Assembly: GCA_039545355.1 (NCBI GenBank) | Contig: BCJJ01000018.1 | Coordinates: 434,001 to 498,000, forward strand | Direction of reading: 5' to 3' | Length of the DNA: 64,000 bases | Origin: Trichosporon coremiiforme | Taxonomy: Eukaryota; Basidiomycota; Tremellomycetes; Trichosporonales; Trichosporonaceae | Shown: piece by piece, positions 23,201-33,331 of the stretch | How positions within the stretch are numbered: the stretch's first letter is position 1 | Layout of the letters: every line of letters begins with the position of its first letter | Notes under the pieces: generated by a model | Told to the model about the DNA's origin: nothing | What the model saw: the letters and a program-made list of their open reading frames with translations, nothing else | The model's database searches: none | Program-made: the position numbers and the translations under genes

Positions 23201-24458
23201 GGTATAAATCTCATCGGAGCCTCCAGGCTGGTGCTCTTCGACAGCGACTGGTAAGTCACTCCCCGGAGTCGGGCTGACGGATAGGAACCCAGCCCATGAT
23301 TTGCAGGCCATGGGCCGCATCCACCGGTAAGGGACATCGAGCGAAGCTCCATCTAACATGCAGTGATGGCCAGAAGAAGCAAGTCTATATCTATCGCCTG
23401 CTTACCACGAACACGATCGACGAGAAGATCTACCAGAGACAGTTGACGAAGGTGGGACTGTCCGATCAAATGATGGGTCAGGGCGTTGCGGCCGGCGGTA
23501 AAGACTCGAAGGATTGTAGGTCAGACTAGTTGCATCCAACTGACCTAAGCGTTCTCGAATGAGGAGCTGCGTGACATCTTCACCTTCAGGCCCTGGACGG
23601 GCGGGTGCCAAACTCGTAAGCTGATGGAGCGTTTACGGGAAGCTAACAAGCATAGATGACTTGCTCGAATGCAGCTGCCAGGGGAAGGGCATCATCGACC
23701 AGAGGCACAACTCTGGGAGCACCATCATGGCCGAAGAGGACTCAGAGGGCAGCGATGATGATAGCGATGATGATCCCATGGATAGATCCTTCGTGCTGGC
23801 GAGTCAGTACGATGGAGCGAGTGAACGACGGAAGGTCAGTACGAGTTTCCTGACTTCCTGACCAGAGCTGACTAGGCAGGAGGCGCGAGTCCAGAGGGCA
23901 AAGCTCGCCGCTCTCAAGGAATGGTCGCATGTCAACGCGCTCGACTATCAGTGTTTCAAGCACCTGAAAGATACGCTGCTGCACAACGATCTCAGCGAGC
24001 GCGCCACGGCTCTGCCGAAGGTCACCCCGAGCGTGACCACTCCCGCTAACGGCGACGCGGCGGACGACCCTCCCCCTCGCAAGAAGAGTCGCCGTGTCAT
24101 CAGCGACTCGGAAGGCAGTGACACCGAGCCCATCGTTGCGGACAACGACGGCGCCAACGACAGCATCGATGAAGACGAAGACAGGAGCCGTTATTTACCT
24201 CCGATCGTCAAGACCGAAGGCGATGTCACCGATGCCAGCGACGATGAGGACGAGCTCCGTCCTTCGCTGCGCGTCAAGGTTAAGAACAGCGCATCGCGGG
24301 AGGGCAGCGTCGCCTCTGCTGGTCGCAAGCGCCGGGCCGAGTCGACCGAGTCCGGCAAGGCATCCGAAACGTACAACCTGCAGGAGCTCGCGGACCAAGG
24401 GCACGGCGGGCGAGTCCTGTTCGTGTTCGAGAAGGTCGCGAAGCCGCAATACGGCTAA
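20219..24458 (+). CDS. RDH54: Rdh54/Rad54B SNF2-family recombination translocase
   Basis: This dsDNA translocase works with Rad51/Dmc1 in homologous recombination. I could close 24 exons in frame to 1129 residues. The exon list begins 20219-20559, 20596-20617, 20656-20659 (only 4 bases), 20703-20775 and ends 23880-24458. The diagnostic pre-helicase block WRKPQQRKHKTWDGDAF depends on the microexon. Helicase motifs: [15 protein letters not shown] (the Rad54-type variant of DEAH), [40 protein letters not shown]. After the helicase, the Rdh54/Rad54B-type [10 protein letters not shown] and the Cys-rich LLECSCQG lead into an acidic, Ser-rich tail ending GRVLFVFEK. These C-terminal features favour Rdh54 over Rad54. 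The [15 protein letters not shown] start has CACCATCATG context. Its stop is 113 bases from the convergent uS17m stop. Confidence 0.94.
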
Positions 24459-24571
24459 GCGCTAGATCAGAACCTGTAAACTGTACATTACCACGGGGCA
24501 TAGCAACACTGTGATCAGAAATGTGAATGATATGCCATGCTCTCTGTCCGTCTCGTGTCTAGAAATCACCC

Positions 24572-25364
24572 TTACTGCGCGGTCGTCTTGGCCTCAGCCT
24601 CGGCGGCCTGGACAGCCTCAGCATCCAGCTTGGCCTTCTCTCTCCTCATCTGCTCCATGATGCCGTTCGCCCTGCGCGAGATACGCTCAATCTCCGGCGC
24701 GGCCGGGACGTGCTCGAGCTCGGGACGGAAGTCGATCGAGCGCAGGGTGAAGTGCTTGCGCTTCGAGATTGGCCGTCCGTGGATGATCGTGACGTGGTCG
24801 CCGATGCGGCCCTCTGTGAAGTGTCAGCTGTTGTCTTCGGTTCCAGGATTGTAGCTGGGTCGGTTGGACCTCGAGGCACCTTGCAGGCGGGAGGTGCAGG
24901 GGTGTTGGGACCTGCACCGGCCTCGCGACAGTCCAATCTCGAAAGCTCCGTTGAAGCAGAGCATTACCGAGTTACTCACTCTCCTCCTCGTCGTGAACGA
25001 GCATCTTGTGCGTCTTGAACATCATCTTGAGGAGCTTGGGGTGCGGACGCTTGCTGCCGATCTGGATGTTAGCTCATGCAAGCGTATGAGAGCTGGGATG
25101 GGTGATTTAGGCGAGTCCGGCCGTTGGTGACGACGGCAGCGATGTTACAGCTTGGTATGTGCAATTGCAGCAGCGCCGAAGTCTTGTGCAGTGTTGAGCC
25201 GGCCGGAGGAAGGTGGTGATCGTCCTCGACATTTGCAGTCAAGCCGAGAGAGCAAAGAGGCGCTGGAAGGTCGAAGGAGATGTGGAGAGTCAACGCACAG
25301 TGACAGTGATCGTCTTGGACATAGCCCCCGTCTTCGTGACAACGCCAGTGAGAATGTTGGGCAT
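24572..25364 (-). CDS. MRPS17: Mitochondrial ribosomal protein uS17m
   Basis: This is a small-subunit protein of the mitochondrial ribosome. Three exons (25364-25299, 25061-24980, 24813-24572) give 129 residues. The S17 pattern is plain: MPNILTGVVTKTGAMSKTITV, then RPHPKLLKMMFKTHKMLVHDE, GRIGDHVTIIHGRPISKRKHF, and a charged helical tail ending AEAKTTAQ. Introns of 237 and 166 bases are long against the genome's usual 35-60. No box C/D pair was noticed inside the first. It is convergent with RDH54. Confidence 0.9.
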
Positions 25365-26948
25365 GTTGTCGGGTGTGTGGTCGTGGTAGTCGTTGTTTTC
25401 AAGATGCTCAACGATTCCAAAAGTCGGCCAGTACTCGCTCACAAGAGTTCGGACGGAGGTCAAGGGACAATCTTGAAATCGCGAAATATTGCAACGTGCT
25501 TCTCGCATGGGTTTTGCGTGGCATATGTTATTTGATCCGCCCTGATTTTCTATCAGTGCCATTTTGTGACCCGTGATCTAGCGATCTGGCGATCAGGTCA
25601 AGTGAGGGCATTGCAGGCCATGCATGATGCAGGCCGGCCCTGCGGTACCGGCTGCGGCAGCCTGTGGGGATGCGGACGCGGACAGCAGCGCTGCGGTGCT
25701 GCTGGTGCTGTCCCGGCTGCCCATTCTGTCATAGCTGTCATGCTGCTAATGCCGAGATGCCCCGCATGCCGCATGGCTGCCTTCTTCCCCCTCGCTCAGT
25801 CTCATGCTCCCAGCGTTTCCGGGTCCGAAACGACAGGCGAACGGGCAGCGACGTACGACGCCGGATGCGACGTGCGTTTCATCACGTGCCGGTGCTACAC
25901 ACGCCTGCCGCATGATGCCATTCATGGTCTCACCAATGCGTCTCACTGCATCACTGGAGCGTTCTAGTCTGGACCGCCGTAAAAGTGCTTAGAATAGCGA
26001 TGACACGTATCAAGGACTGAGCATTCAGGTCCTCCAGGTTCCTCCAGGTCCGGTGATCCCATAAACCTGTGTGCTGGATGTGGAGGGGGGCTGTGGAACG
26101 CAGCGTGCCTTTATTGAGAGCGACCAGTGCCGTGTGCCGAGGTTTGGAAGGGAGAGGAGGTCTGGAGTCTGCAGAGCATGCAGAGCCTGTGCGCATCGGT
26201 GATTGGGAACCCTGCAGGATGAAGGCAATGAAAAGGCTTCTGTCTGGACCGGCCTAGTACGCAGAGGAGTGTTCTTCGACCCGTCACCCGAGCCGTTAAC
26301 CCGTCCACCCGTGAACCGCAGTTGCCGTGGCCCCGTAATAGGGTGCCCCTTACTCCTTGTCCCCTGGCGCGGTCCTGGCGCTCTCCTGGTTCTCCTGGCC
26401 CAGTCATTCACCCATTCACTCCTCGAACATCCGGGACTCCCAGATGCTCACGTAGCCCCGTACCTGCGGTTCCTTCTGATAGCGCAATCTCCTCTGTCAC
26501 AGGCGTATAACCCACCCTACACCTCGTCGACGTTGATCACCATCTCACACTCCAACTCTATCTCATCCCTTCACCACACACGTCGCGTCACCACCCACAA
26601 GAGTCTGTCAGCACCCTCGATCGACTCTTCCTCACTCATCACCTGAACACCCTCCTTTCGGCGACGCTCGTTACGCATCCACCGATCTCGCAGCTTCCCG
26701 CGCGCTCCTCGTTGACGTTTGGCTTATCAGAAGAAGGACGGTAGAGCAGAGGCATCAGCCGTGCCGCCGCTTCGCTAGTGTCATTCCAGAGTCTCAGATC
26801 ACCAGATCAAACTAGTCCTTCGCCGGCACGCCCCAAGCCAGCCTCGCTACCGCCTTGCACGCCTCGCTCGAGACCCGTGAACCCGTGAACTCGTGACAGC
26901 AGCGCCGCTAGCGACAGTCACAAGACGCAGACTCGACCTCCCCCAGCC
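25365..26948. other. Divergent spacer and long 5' leader
   Basis: This 1.58-kb region lies between divergent starts. Its right part (about 26380-26700) is C/T-rich on the + strand and probably a promoter and 5' leader for the gene at 27035. The centre is GC-rich without protein character. No RNA gene was seen. Confidence 0.5.
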
Positions 26949-27152
26949 ATGACAATCATTCCAGCCGGCGCCAAGCTCGGTAAGTACTTAACCACGCCCC
27001 ATCCTTCTTGCCTTTACAGCAAACTCACATCGTCATGGCCGCTATGGTCTCCCCTTTGCCGCCGAGGCTCGCCAACGCTACCCGGCTCCGCTTTACCAAG
27101 CTCACACCAGCCCCCGTTGACCTCCCCCCGCCTCCGCCCGGAGCTGATCCGC
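26949..27152 (+). other. Spliced upstream ORF overlapping the next gene
   Basis: An ATG at 26949 opens an exon that ends at a perfect GTAAGT donor (26980). Splicing to the CAG at 27017-27019 gives a frame offset by one base from the main gene. That frame passes over the main ATG and stops at TGA near 27150, about 41 codons in all. No other AG in the intron restores the main frame. Either this is a regulatory overlapping uORF, or the leader is spliced in a way I cannot see. Confidence 0.5.
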
Positions 27153-28534
27153 GCGAGCCCGAGCCGTCGTTCAGGCGCACGTCGCGCACGCCGCAGCGTG
27201 GTGCCGGTGCCCGCTCGCCGTTGTCTTCTCGTGCGTCATCACCCTGCCGCCCGCAGCGGGGAGATAGCACTAGCCCTCCTCCGCTTGTCGCGCCGACGGC
27301 CCGCAGTGCGTCGGCCGGCACAACTCTGAGCGTGCACGCGCCGGCATCGCCCCTGAAGAACTCATCGAGCTCGCACGCCCTTGGTCACGGATACCCGCAC
27401 GCTCTGCACCACCCGCATGCCGGACACCCTCACCTCAGCCGCCCCGGATCGCCGGCGAGTATCCACTCGAGCGGCTCTGCGATCTTTGAGCGTGACATCG
27501 AGCTCCCCCTTGGCTCCCAGACGCTGAGCTCGAAGGCCTCGCGGATATTCCACCCGCACGGCTCGCAGCTCGAGCAGTCAGTTCCCGCCGTTCTCGACGA
27601 TGCCGTGGAGGCGCTCACAAATGCGCCGGGCGAGATCAACCTGAACGCGTTCGAGATTGAGGCGCCGAGCGTCTCGAGCCATGTACTCGGCTCGCGGTCG
27701 CCTTCTGCGCAGCTGTCCCCTCAGACCCGCTCGCGCGTTATGAGCATGGAGCGCCCGCGTGCCTCCCGCTCTCCGAGTCCAGACCGCAACAACGCGCTCT
27801 TAAACTCTCCCCCGATTCTCGCCGCTCTCTCAACGCAGCTCCAGAATGTCGGCGGCGGCACGTCCATCGCCGGGTCTGTGCCCACGTTGTCGAACAGCTC
27901 TGTCGCGAGCCCGGACCAGCCCCTTTCTCCGATCAGCCCGATCGAGCCGATCGAGTCGCTCGGCAACTCGACCTCGCCGACGAAGCACCGACCCGCGCCG
28001 TTGCGCAAGATGTCGTCTGGTCCCCAGCTCCCCGGCGGATGGGCGTTCACGGACGAGGACGCCGAGGGCGCGACGGCCGTGAAGGACGAAGTTCCCGCCC
28101 CCCTCCCCGCGACGGCGCCGAACAGCCCTCCCTCCCAGCTTGTCCAGCACGGAGCGGCGCCCGGCGCGCTCCTGACCCCCACGACGAGCAATACGGCCAC
28201 AGCAAAGGAGAAACGCCGCATCTCGTTCATCTCGTACAACGACCTCCTGCTCGGCGTGCCGACGAGTGTCGCCTCGCTCGGCGAGATTGCTAGCGGCAAC
28301 CTCTCCCCCGACCACCTGCCGGGCACGCTGTCCCCGCCCCCCATTGCGGCGGGAAATCCCACCCGCTCGCCTGTCATTGGCGCCAGTGTCGCGAGCGTGG
28401 CCACGAGCCCCAGCATGCCGAATCGCGATAGCATGAGCCCCCAGCTTGAGGGGGAGTGGAGCCGCGAAGGGCTCGGACGCGGACTGGAGCAAAGGCTTGA
28501 GGACCTCGTGCTCCTGGACACGAATAAGGCGTGA
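27035..28534 (+). CDS. Serine/proline-rich fungal protein, unknown function
   Basis: This encodes 499 residues in one exon from an ATG in good context (GTCATGG). It is mostly disordered Ser/Pro/Ala sequence with phosphosite-like SPS and SPTK motifs. Three short blocks look ordered and constrained: SRIFHPHGSQLEQSVPAVLD with VEALTNAPGEINL behind it (about residues 170-200), RRISFISYNDLLLGVP (about 395-410), and a C-terminal WSREGLGRGLEQRLEDL. I recall blocks of the RRISFxSYxDLL and GLGxxLExRL type from uncharacterised ascomycete and basidiomycete proteins, but know no function. No membrane segment is present. It is preceded by an intron-containing leader with an overlapping upstream ORF. Confidence 0.8.
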   Translation: MAAMVSPLPPRLANATRLRFTKLTPAPVDLPPPPPGADPREPEPSFRRTSRTPQRGAGARSPLSSRASSPCRPQRGDSTSPPPLVAPTARSASAGTTLSVHAPASPLKNSSSSHALGHGYPHALHHPHAGHPHLSRPGSPASIHSSGSAIFERDIELPLGSQTLSSKASRIFHPHGSQLEQSVPAVLDDAVEALTNAPGEINLNAFEIEAPSVSSHVLGSRSPSAQLSPQTRSRVMSMERPRASRSPSPDRNNALLNSPPILAALSTQLQNVGGGTSIAGSVPTLSNSSVASPDQPLSPISPIEPIESLGNSTSPTKHRPAPLRKMSSGPQLPGGWAFTDEDAEGATAVKDEVPAPLPATAPNSPPSQLVQHGAAPGALLTPTTSNTATAKEKRRISFISYNDLLLGVPTSVASLGEIASGNLSPDHLPGTLSPPPIAAGNPTRSPVIGASVASVATSPSMPNRDSMSPQLEGEWSREGLGRGLEQRLEDLVLLDTNKA

Positions 28535-28988
28535 GCGTGAGCGAGCGAGTTCGCGAGCGCAGGCCGCCGCAAGTGAGGCGCAGCGATGCTGTGGCCTTTT
28601 GTACAAATCTCAGTTCCCATTTTCAGTCGACTTCTTTGGATCCCTGGCCCCGGTGTGGGCAATTGACTTTTCTCTTTTTTCTTCTCTCGATTTCTGTGTG
28701 GATATATATCAAATCAGTAGGATCAGGAATGCGTGATGCGTGATGGCGAGGTGAGAGTTACAGACAATGCAAAGGATGTATGCTAGGAAACAACTATTGT
28801 ACAAGTGATCTAAGGTGCTATTGCGGCGCCGAAGCGAGGGGATTGTGGCTCGCGCCGGCGGGGAGATAGACGTCGGGCGAGAGGAGGTTGGGCGTGCTGC
28901 TGCCCCGCTGCCCGTGTCTCGGAGACGGCAGCTCGAGCCTCACGAGCCCATCTATGCTGACCGTGCTCAAATTCACAGAACCTAGGTA
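28535..28988. other. Convergent 3' region
   Basis: This holds the 3' flanks of the serine-rich gene (+) and the siderophore transporter (-). A T-rich run at 28660-28715 suits 3' processing. No gene was seen. Confidence 0.5.
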
Positions 28989-30894
28989 CTAGCTGGGCGA
29001 CGCTGGTCTCGTTGCCGGCCGTGAAGTCGCAGGACTGACTAGCGGCGTGCGCTCATTCACCTCCTCGGAGACGCCTCGGAATTCTCTTCGCCGAAACTCC
29101 TCCCGGAACCGCTCGTCGCGAAACTCCTCCCCCTCCTCTGCTGCCTCGACGTGGTCGCCGAGCCGCACGTCGCGCGTCATGAAGATGCACAGCAGAGGCG
29201 GGATCACGGCGAGCACGGCCGCGTAGCACAGCAGCCGGGTCATGACGGACTCGTACGCCTCGGCGGCACCGATGCGGACGGGGTCATCCACCTCGAGCTC
29301 GAGGATGGCAGAGACGCTGCCGAACAGCTCCTCGACGAGCGTGCGGTTCATGTCTGCGCCGGGGACGAACTCGGACAGAGCCTTCGGCAGGCGCCGGTTC
29401 CAGACTGAGGTCGCGGCCGCGGAGCCGAGACAGTTGCCCAGCTCGGCGGCGAGGAGGACGAACGCCGTGGCACCCGCGACGTCGGTCGTTGAAGCCTGTG
29501 CGGAAACCTGGGAGGCGATAGAAGCAAAGCCGCCGCCCCAGCCCTGCAGAACCTGGGCCGTGATGAGAATGCCGGCGCTGATAGGTCCGCGAATGGCTGG
29601 GAACATCATCAGGACTCCGAGTAAACGGATAATGAGGCCGGAGAGGAGCGTCGGCTTGAACCGCCGCGTCGAGTGCAGAACCGCACCAGCCAAGACGCCG
29701 AAGACGGTGATAGCGAAGGCGTGCGTGTACAGCGCATAGGTCGCGCGCCGGGGCGACCAGTCCGTCACCACTAAAAGGAAGGGGTAGAGGTACACGAACT
29801 GAAGGTAGAACGATGCAAAGTCGACGGCGCTGATCAAGGCTGCCGCCAGGACTGGTGGGTTCTTGAGAAGAGCGACCGGGACGAGCGGGTGGGGCGCCGT
29901 CATCTCGTGCCAAACGAAGATGGCACACATCACCACGCCGAAGAAGTGGAATGGCGTCAGGAGCAGCAAGGTCAGGCCAATGCCGCCGAGGAAGATGCCA
30001 ATCCAGTCCATGTCCTTCTTATCGCGCTGTTCCCGCGCACTAGGTGTCGGGTTGCGCTTCAAGACGAGTGCGACAGGGAGGAGCGACAAGGGCACCAGTA
30101 CGGCGAGAATGGCGTAACCCTTCCTCCAGTCGGGGAGGACCCAGCCAAGCAGCTGTGCGCTGGCTGCGACGTTGATCAGGAACGGCGCCGCGAGGAGGGC
30201 ATTGCTGAGTCCGCGGTATCGGAGGGATGTTGCGTCGGCGACAAGCAGCGCAAGGAGAATTTGGAGGGCGGTGTAGCCCGCGGCGTAGATTACACTGCCG
30301 GCGTAGATCGGCGGAAAGCTTGACGCGGTACCGACGAGGGCGTAGCCGAGTAAATATGTGCCGCCAACGAGGAGGAAGGTCATTCCGTGGCCTAATCTGG
30401 ATTGTCAGTTCTCGATCCCGAGGCTGCCTCCAAACTCACCGCTCGACCACGGCGGCGACGACAGGTTTGCCAATAGCAATAACCAGAGCTTGCGCGGTTG
30501 CGAGGGTACCCGTTGAGGCATGTTGTCCGACGGATGAAGTTCTGACGTTAGCATATGGACGCAGCAGACGGAGTAGGGAAAGCAAACTTACGCATAGGGG
30601 AGTAGTTGGGGGGCCGTCATCCCATCAAGGGAGTAGGCGATGGCGGCGAGGGCGACACTGCTAGCGTCAGTAAAGGCGGCGACGGCCTGGGGCTAGTACG
30701 GACCATGCGAAGAGGACTGGTGATGATCTGATGTCAGCTTGGTCTAGTCTAGTGTGGGAGACTGGGTGTGGGGGGTGGCAAGCCCAAACACACACATACC
30801 AGACTGTGACTCACCTGGACTTGTCCTTCCTCGGTCGACCAGACTCTGCGTCCGTTTCGACCCCACTCGAAAGACGTTCGTATGGTGAAGCCAT
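28989..30894 (-). CDS. Siderophore-iron transporter, MFS (Sit1/Arn type)
   Basis: This is a proton-coupled major-facilitator transporter of the 14-helix siderophore group, which imports ferric siderophores at the plasma membrane or from endosomes. Five exons (30894-30815, 30727-30704, 30660-30592, 30541-30440, 30396-28989) close to 560 residues. The first helix carries the group's DGMTAPQLLPYATSSVG (compare the LDG...YATSS of Arn proteins), followed by GKPVVAAVVERLGHG in the first loop. Many hydrophobic helices follow, and the cytosolic C-terminus ends ERTPLVSPA. The donor of the second intron is GTCCGT, less usual. Three GATAA cores lie 180-265 bases upstream, suggesting repression under iron sufficiency. 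The substrate cannot be read from sequence. Confidence 0.88.
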
Positions 30895-31880
30895 GTTGAC
30901 CATGACTGGAATGATGTTGAGGAGAGAAGATGCGTTGATCACCCTTGAAGGTGTGGGCCGACGCAGCGCGATGTCACCCGTCACACCGGGCTTGAGGGCT
31001 GGCTGGCTAGTCGTATTTTCGACTGCAGGGTCTCGTGGCCCCTGTGATGCCCGCACCTGAAGCGATGCGGGCGGCTTATCAGATATGAGCTTGGTTTATC
31101 CTACCATTCGCCGCAAGGAGCCACCAAAGCCGACACACTCCGATCCCACCCTTTATCAGTCCCACCCCCTTAGCCATGCCGCGGCCACGCACCGACCATG
31201 ACCATGACAGGCACTACCTGCACTGACCGCATCAACATGCATCATCGGGCCGCGTCTTGCCGCTGAGTAGCTTGATTGGAGTGCTAATGCGGCCGTAATG
31301 GGCGCGACATAATGACCGATCTAATGAATCGCACACCACACTAGGGCCCTGGTGACGACGAGCTTTGATTGAGCATGCACTCCTGGTGACGTCTTGAGAT
31401 CTCACCTGCACATCTCCGCCGCGTTACTGCATTCGCATGGCATCGTTGCTCTTCTCTGCGCCTCATCGGAAGCTGCAGGAGCACATCTGTGCAGTGCTGA
31501 CTCGGAGATTTCGCGAACACTGTTTCACGCTAGGTACTCCGCTGCGCGCGCCAGCCAAGTTCTTGTCACGTCGCGCGACAAGGCAGGCGCCCGGCGCTAC
31601 AGTTGCATCCGGTAACTAGTTTTGATCTCTGCCCAGCTGAGCTCGGCGCGCCACCCACCTGCGCTCCAGACACCGCGTGAATTCCTTCCTCCGTGTGTCG
31701 TCTTCTTCACCATTCCTGTTCACACTACTTTCACTTCAAGCACACACATACACACCGCTTTTGTTCGAACAGTGAGTTCGCTGTGGAGCGCAGCTCTACT
31801 ACGGCCCGCAGCACACCGGGACCGGCTCGTAACTGCGGTTTGCCGCGCTATCGAGATCCACACTGATCGTCCAGTGCCCC
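30895..31880. other. Divergent promoter region, transporter/membrane protein
   Basis: About 1 kb lies between the divergent starts. It holds the GATA sites listed next. The right part (31690-31760) is C/A/T-rich leader sequence of the downstream gene. No gene was found. Confidence 0.55.
31076..31157 (-). promoter_or_regulatory. GATA-factor sites upstream of siderophore transporter
   Basis: Read in the transporter's direction, 31084-31076 is ATCTGATAA, an exact match to the ATCWGATAA element bound by fungal iron repressors (SreA, SRE, Urbs1, Fep1, Cir1). Two more GATAA cores follow at 31100-31096 and 31157-31153, in the same orientation. Placement 180-265 bases before the ATG fits iron repression of siderophore uptake. 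Single GATAA cores are common by chance; the full 9-mer is not. Confidence 0.6.
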
Positions 31881-33060
31881 ATGAGCGTTCCCGAGAAAAG
31901 GGGCGCGACAAAGAGCATTCAAGATCTCGCCGCCATCACCACCGCCATGCCGACGCCGGGCCCGAGTCGCCACCGTTGCCACAGGTGAACCGCAAGCACT
32001 CGGCTGCCTTTGCGCCGAACATGCCACCTCCGGCACGTCCGCGCTTCGTTGACCGTGCCTCGTATTTGAGCTCGGATACGATGATGAGCGACGAACTTTG
32101 GCCCGAGGATGAAGAGGCGGACGTCAGGAGGCGCCGAGACGAGCAGCCTATGAGCCCTTTCGTCGTCATTCGTAAGCTCCCCTGATGTTTCCGGAACTGA
32201 CACCAGTCTACGTCGTTTTCTTCTACCTCGTGTGGCAAATCCTTACTCGTTCCGACGAGAACGAGATCCTGTCCCATCTGCCCTCGACCTCGCCGCTGCG
32301 CGGCCAGCAGGGCCACGCTGTTGAGCACTCTGCTTCGCAGCAGCAGCCGTACCAGTTCCCGTACCAGCTGCCCCACATTCCTTCCCCCATTCGCGACATG
32401 GAGGCCGCCGCGGCATCGGCATCGTCCTCGACGTGGCGCACCGTCCTGCAGACCATCCTGTATCCATTCTACCTCCTCTTGACGCTGGCCGTCATTCCGC
32501 TTCCGTTCCTGAACCAAGCTTTGACCTTGATCATGTCGATTATCGGTACGATCGTGTACCCGCTCACATCGACGACGCGCCTGCTTTCGCGCACCTTCAT
32601 CGTGGCCCCGCTCCAGGTGGTGCAAGGTCTCTTCCAGGCGCTGTACCCCGTTTATGTCTTTGTCGGCGGCGTGCTCGGCCTCGGCTGCTTCCTCGGCATG
32701 TCCGCAGGCTGGATCGGGCAGTACTCGCTCGACCTGCTGCTGTCGCGCAGGAGTTCGAAGCGCAAGACCCGCCGCCACAAGACGAAGAAGCACCACTCAC
32801 ACTCCCATTCCTCGACGTCCTCACCCGAATCGATCGACGCCTCTGTCGCCGTGGAGCGCTCTGTCGCAGCGGCCGGCAGCTCGCGCCAGCCTCGTTCGCC
32901 AGAGATCCGCACGTTCCACGGGCGCTACGTTCCCGTCGCCGACATCTACGACGACCGAGACTTTGAGCTCGCCGGCAGCGGGGTCAAAGCCGGACGGACC
33001 TCGGCGCGTGAGCCCGTCGTCGTCGGCATCCGTCGCCGCGGCATGCGTTCCGACGTCTGA
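31881..33060 (+). CDS. Membrane protein of unknown function
   Basis: I do not recognise this family. The secure part is exon 32207-33060, joined through a 35-base intron (32172-32206) to the sequence ending SPFVVI. Two starts fit: ATG 31881 (MSVPEKRGATKSIQDL) with a further intron 31985-32070, giving 352 residues; or ATG 32021, giving 334. The protein has an N-terminal hydrophobic helix (VVFFYLVWQIL), a Gln/Pro loop, then a hydrophobic block of three or four segments including LYPFYLLLTLAVIPLPFL and VGGVLGLGCFLGMSAG. A strongly basic, His-rich cytosolic stretch (RKTRRHKTKKHHSHSHS) follows. It is likely an endomembrane protein. It is convergent with the methyltransferase at 33332. Confidence 0.75.
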
Positions 33061-33331
33061 CCTGTGCTCCTTGTGCAGGGCCGTGGGAGCGCGGCCAAGA
33101 GTAAGCCGGGGCCGGCGGAGTCAACCAACTCGGCAGACCCGCCAGCCAGCGCCGGTCGCAGCAGTGTAATGCCGTTGTGTTGTTGTAAGCTTTTTCTTTC
33201 AGGGAGCTAGCTCGCAAGGGAGCGGGCTCGTCTGACCCCATTGTTTGGTATTATTCTACTATCTGTTTCTTATATTTCATGCGTGGCATCGCACAAGTCT
33301 ATGATAGGCGCTAGTGATGATGAACAGTTAA

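Noticed and set aside
25062..25298. Long uS17m intron as a snoRNA host
   Set aside because: No TGATGA/CTGA box pair or H/ACA hairpin was found by eye on the sense strand.
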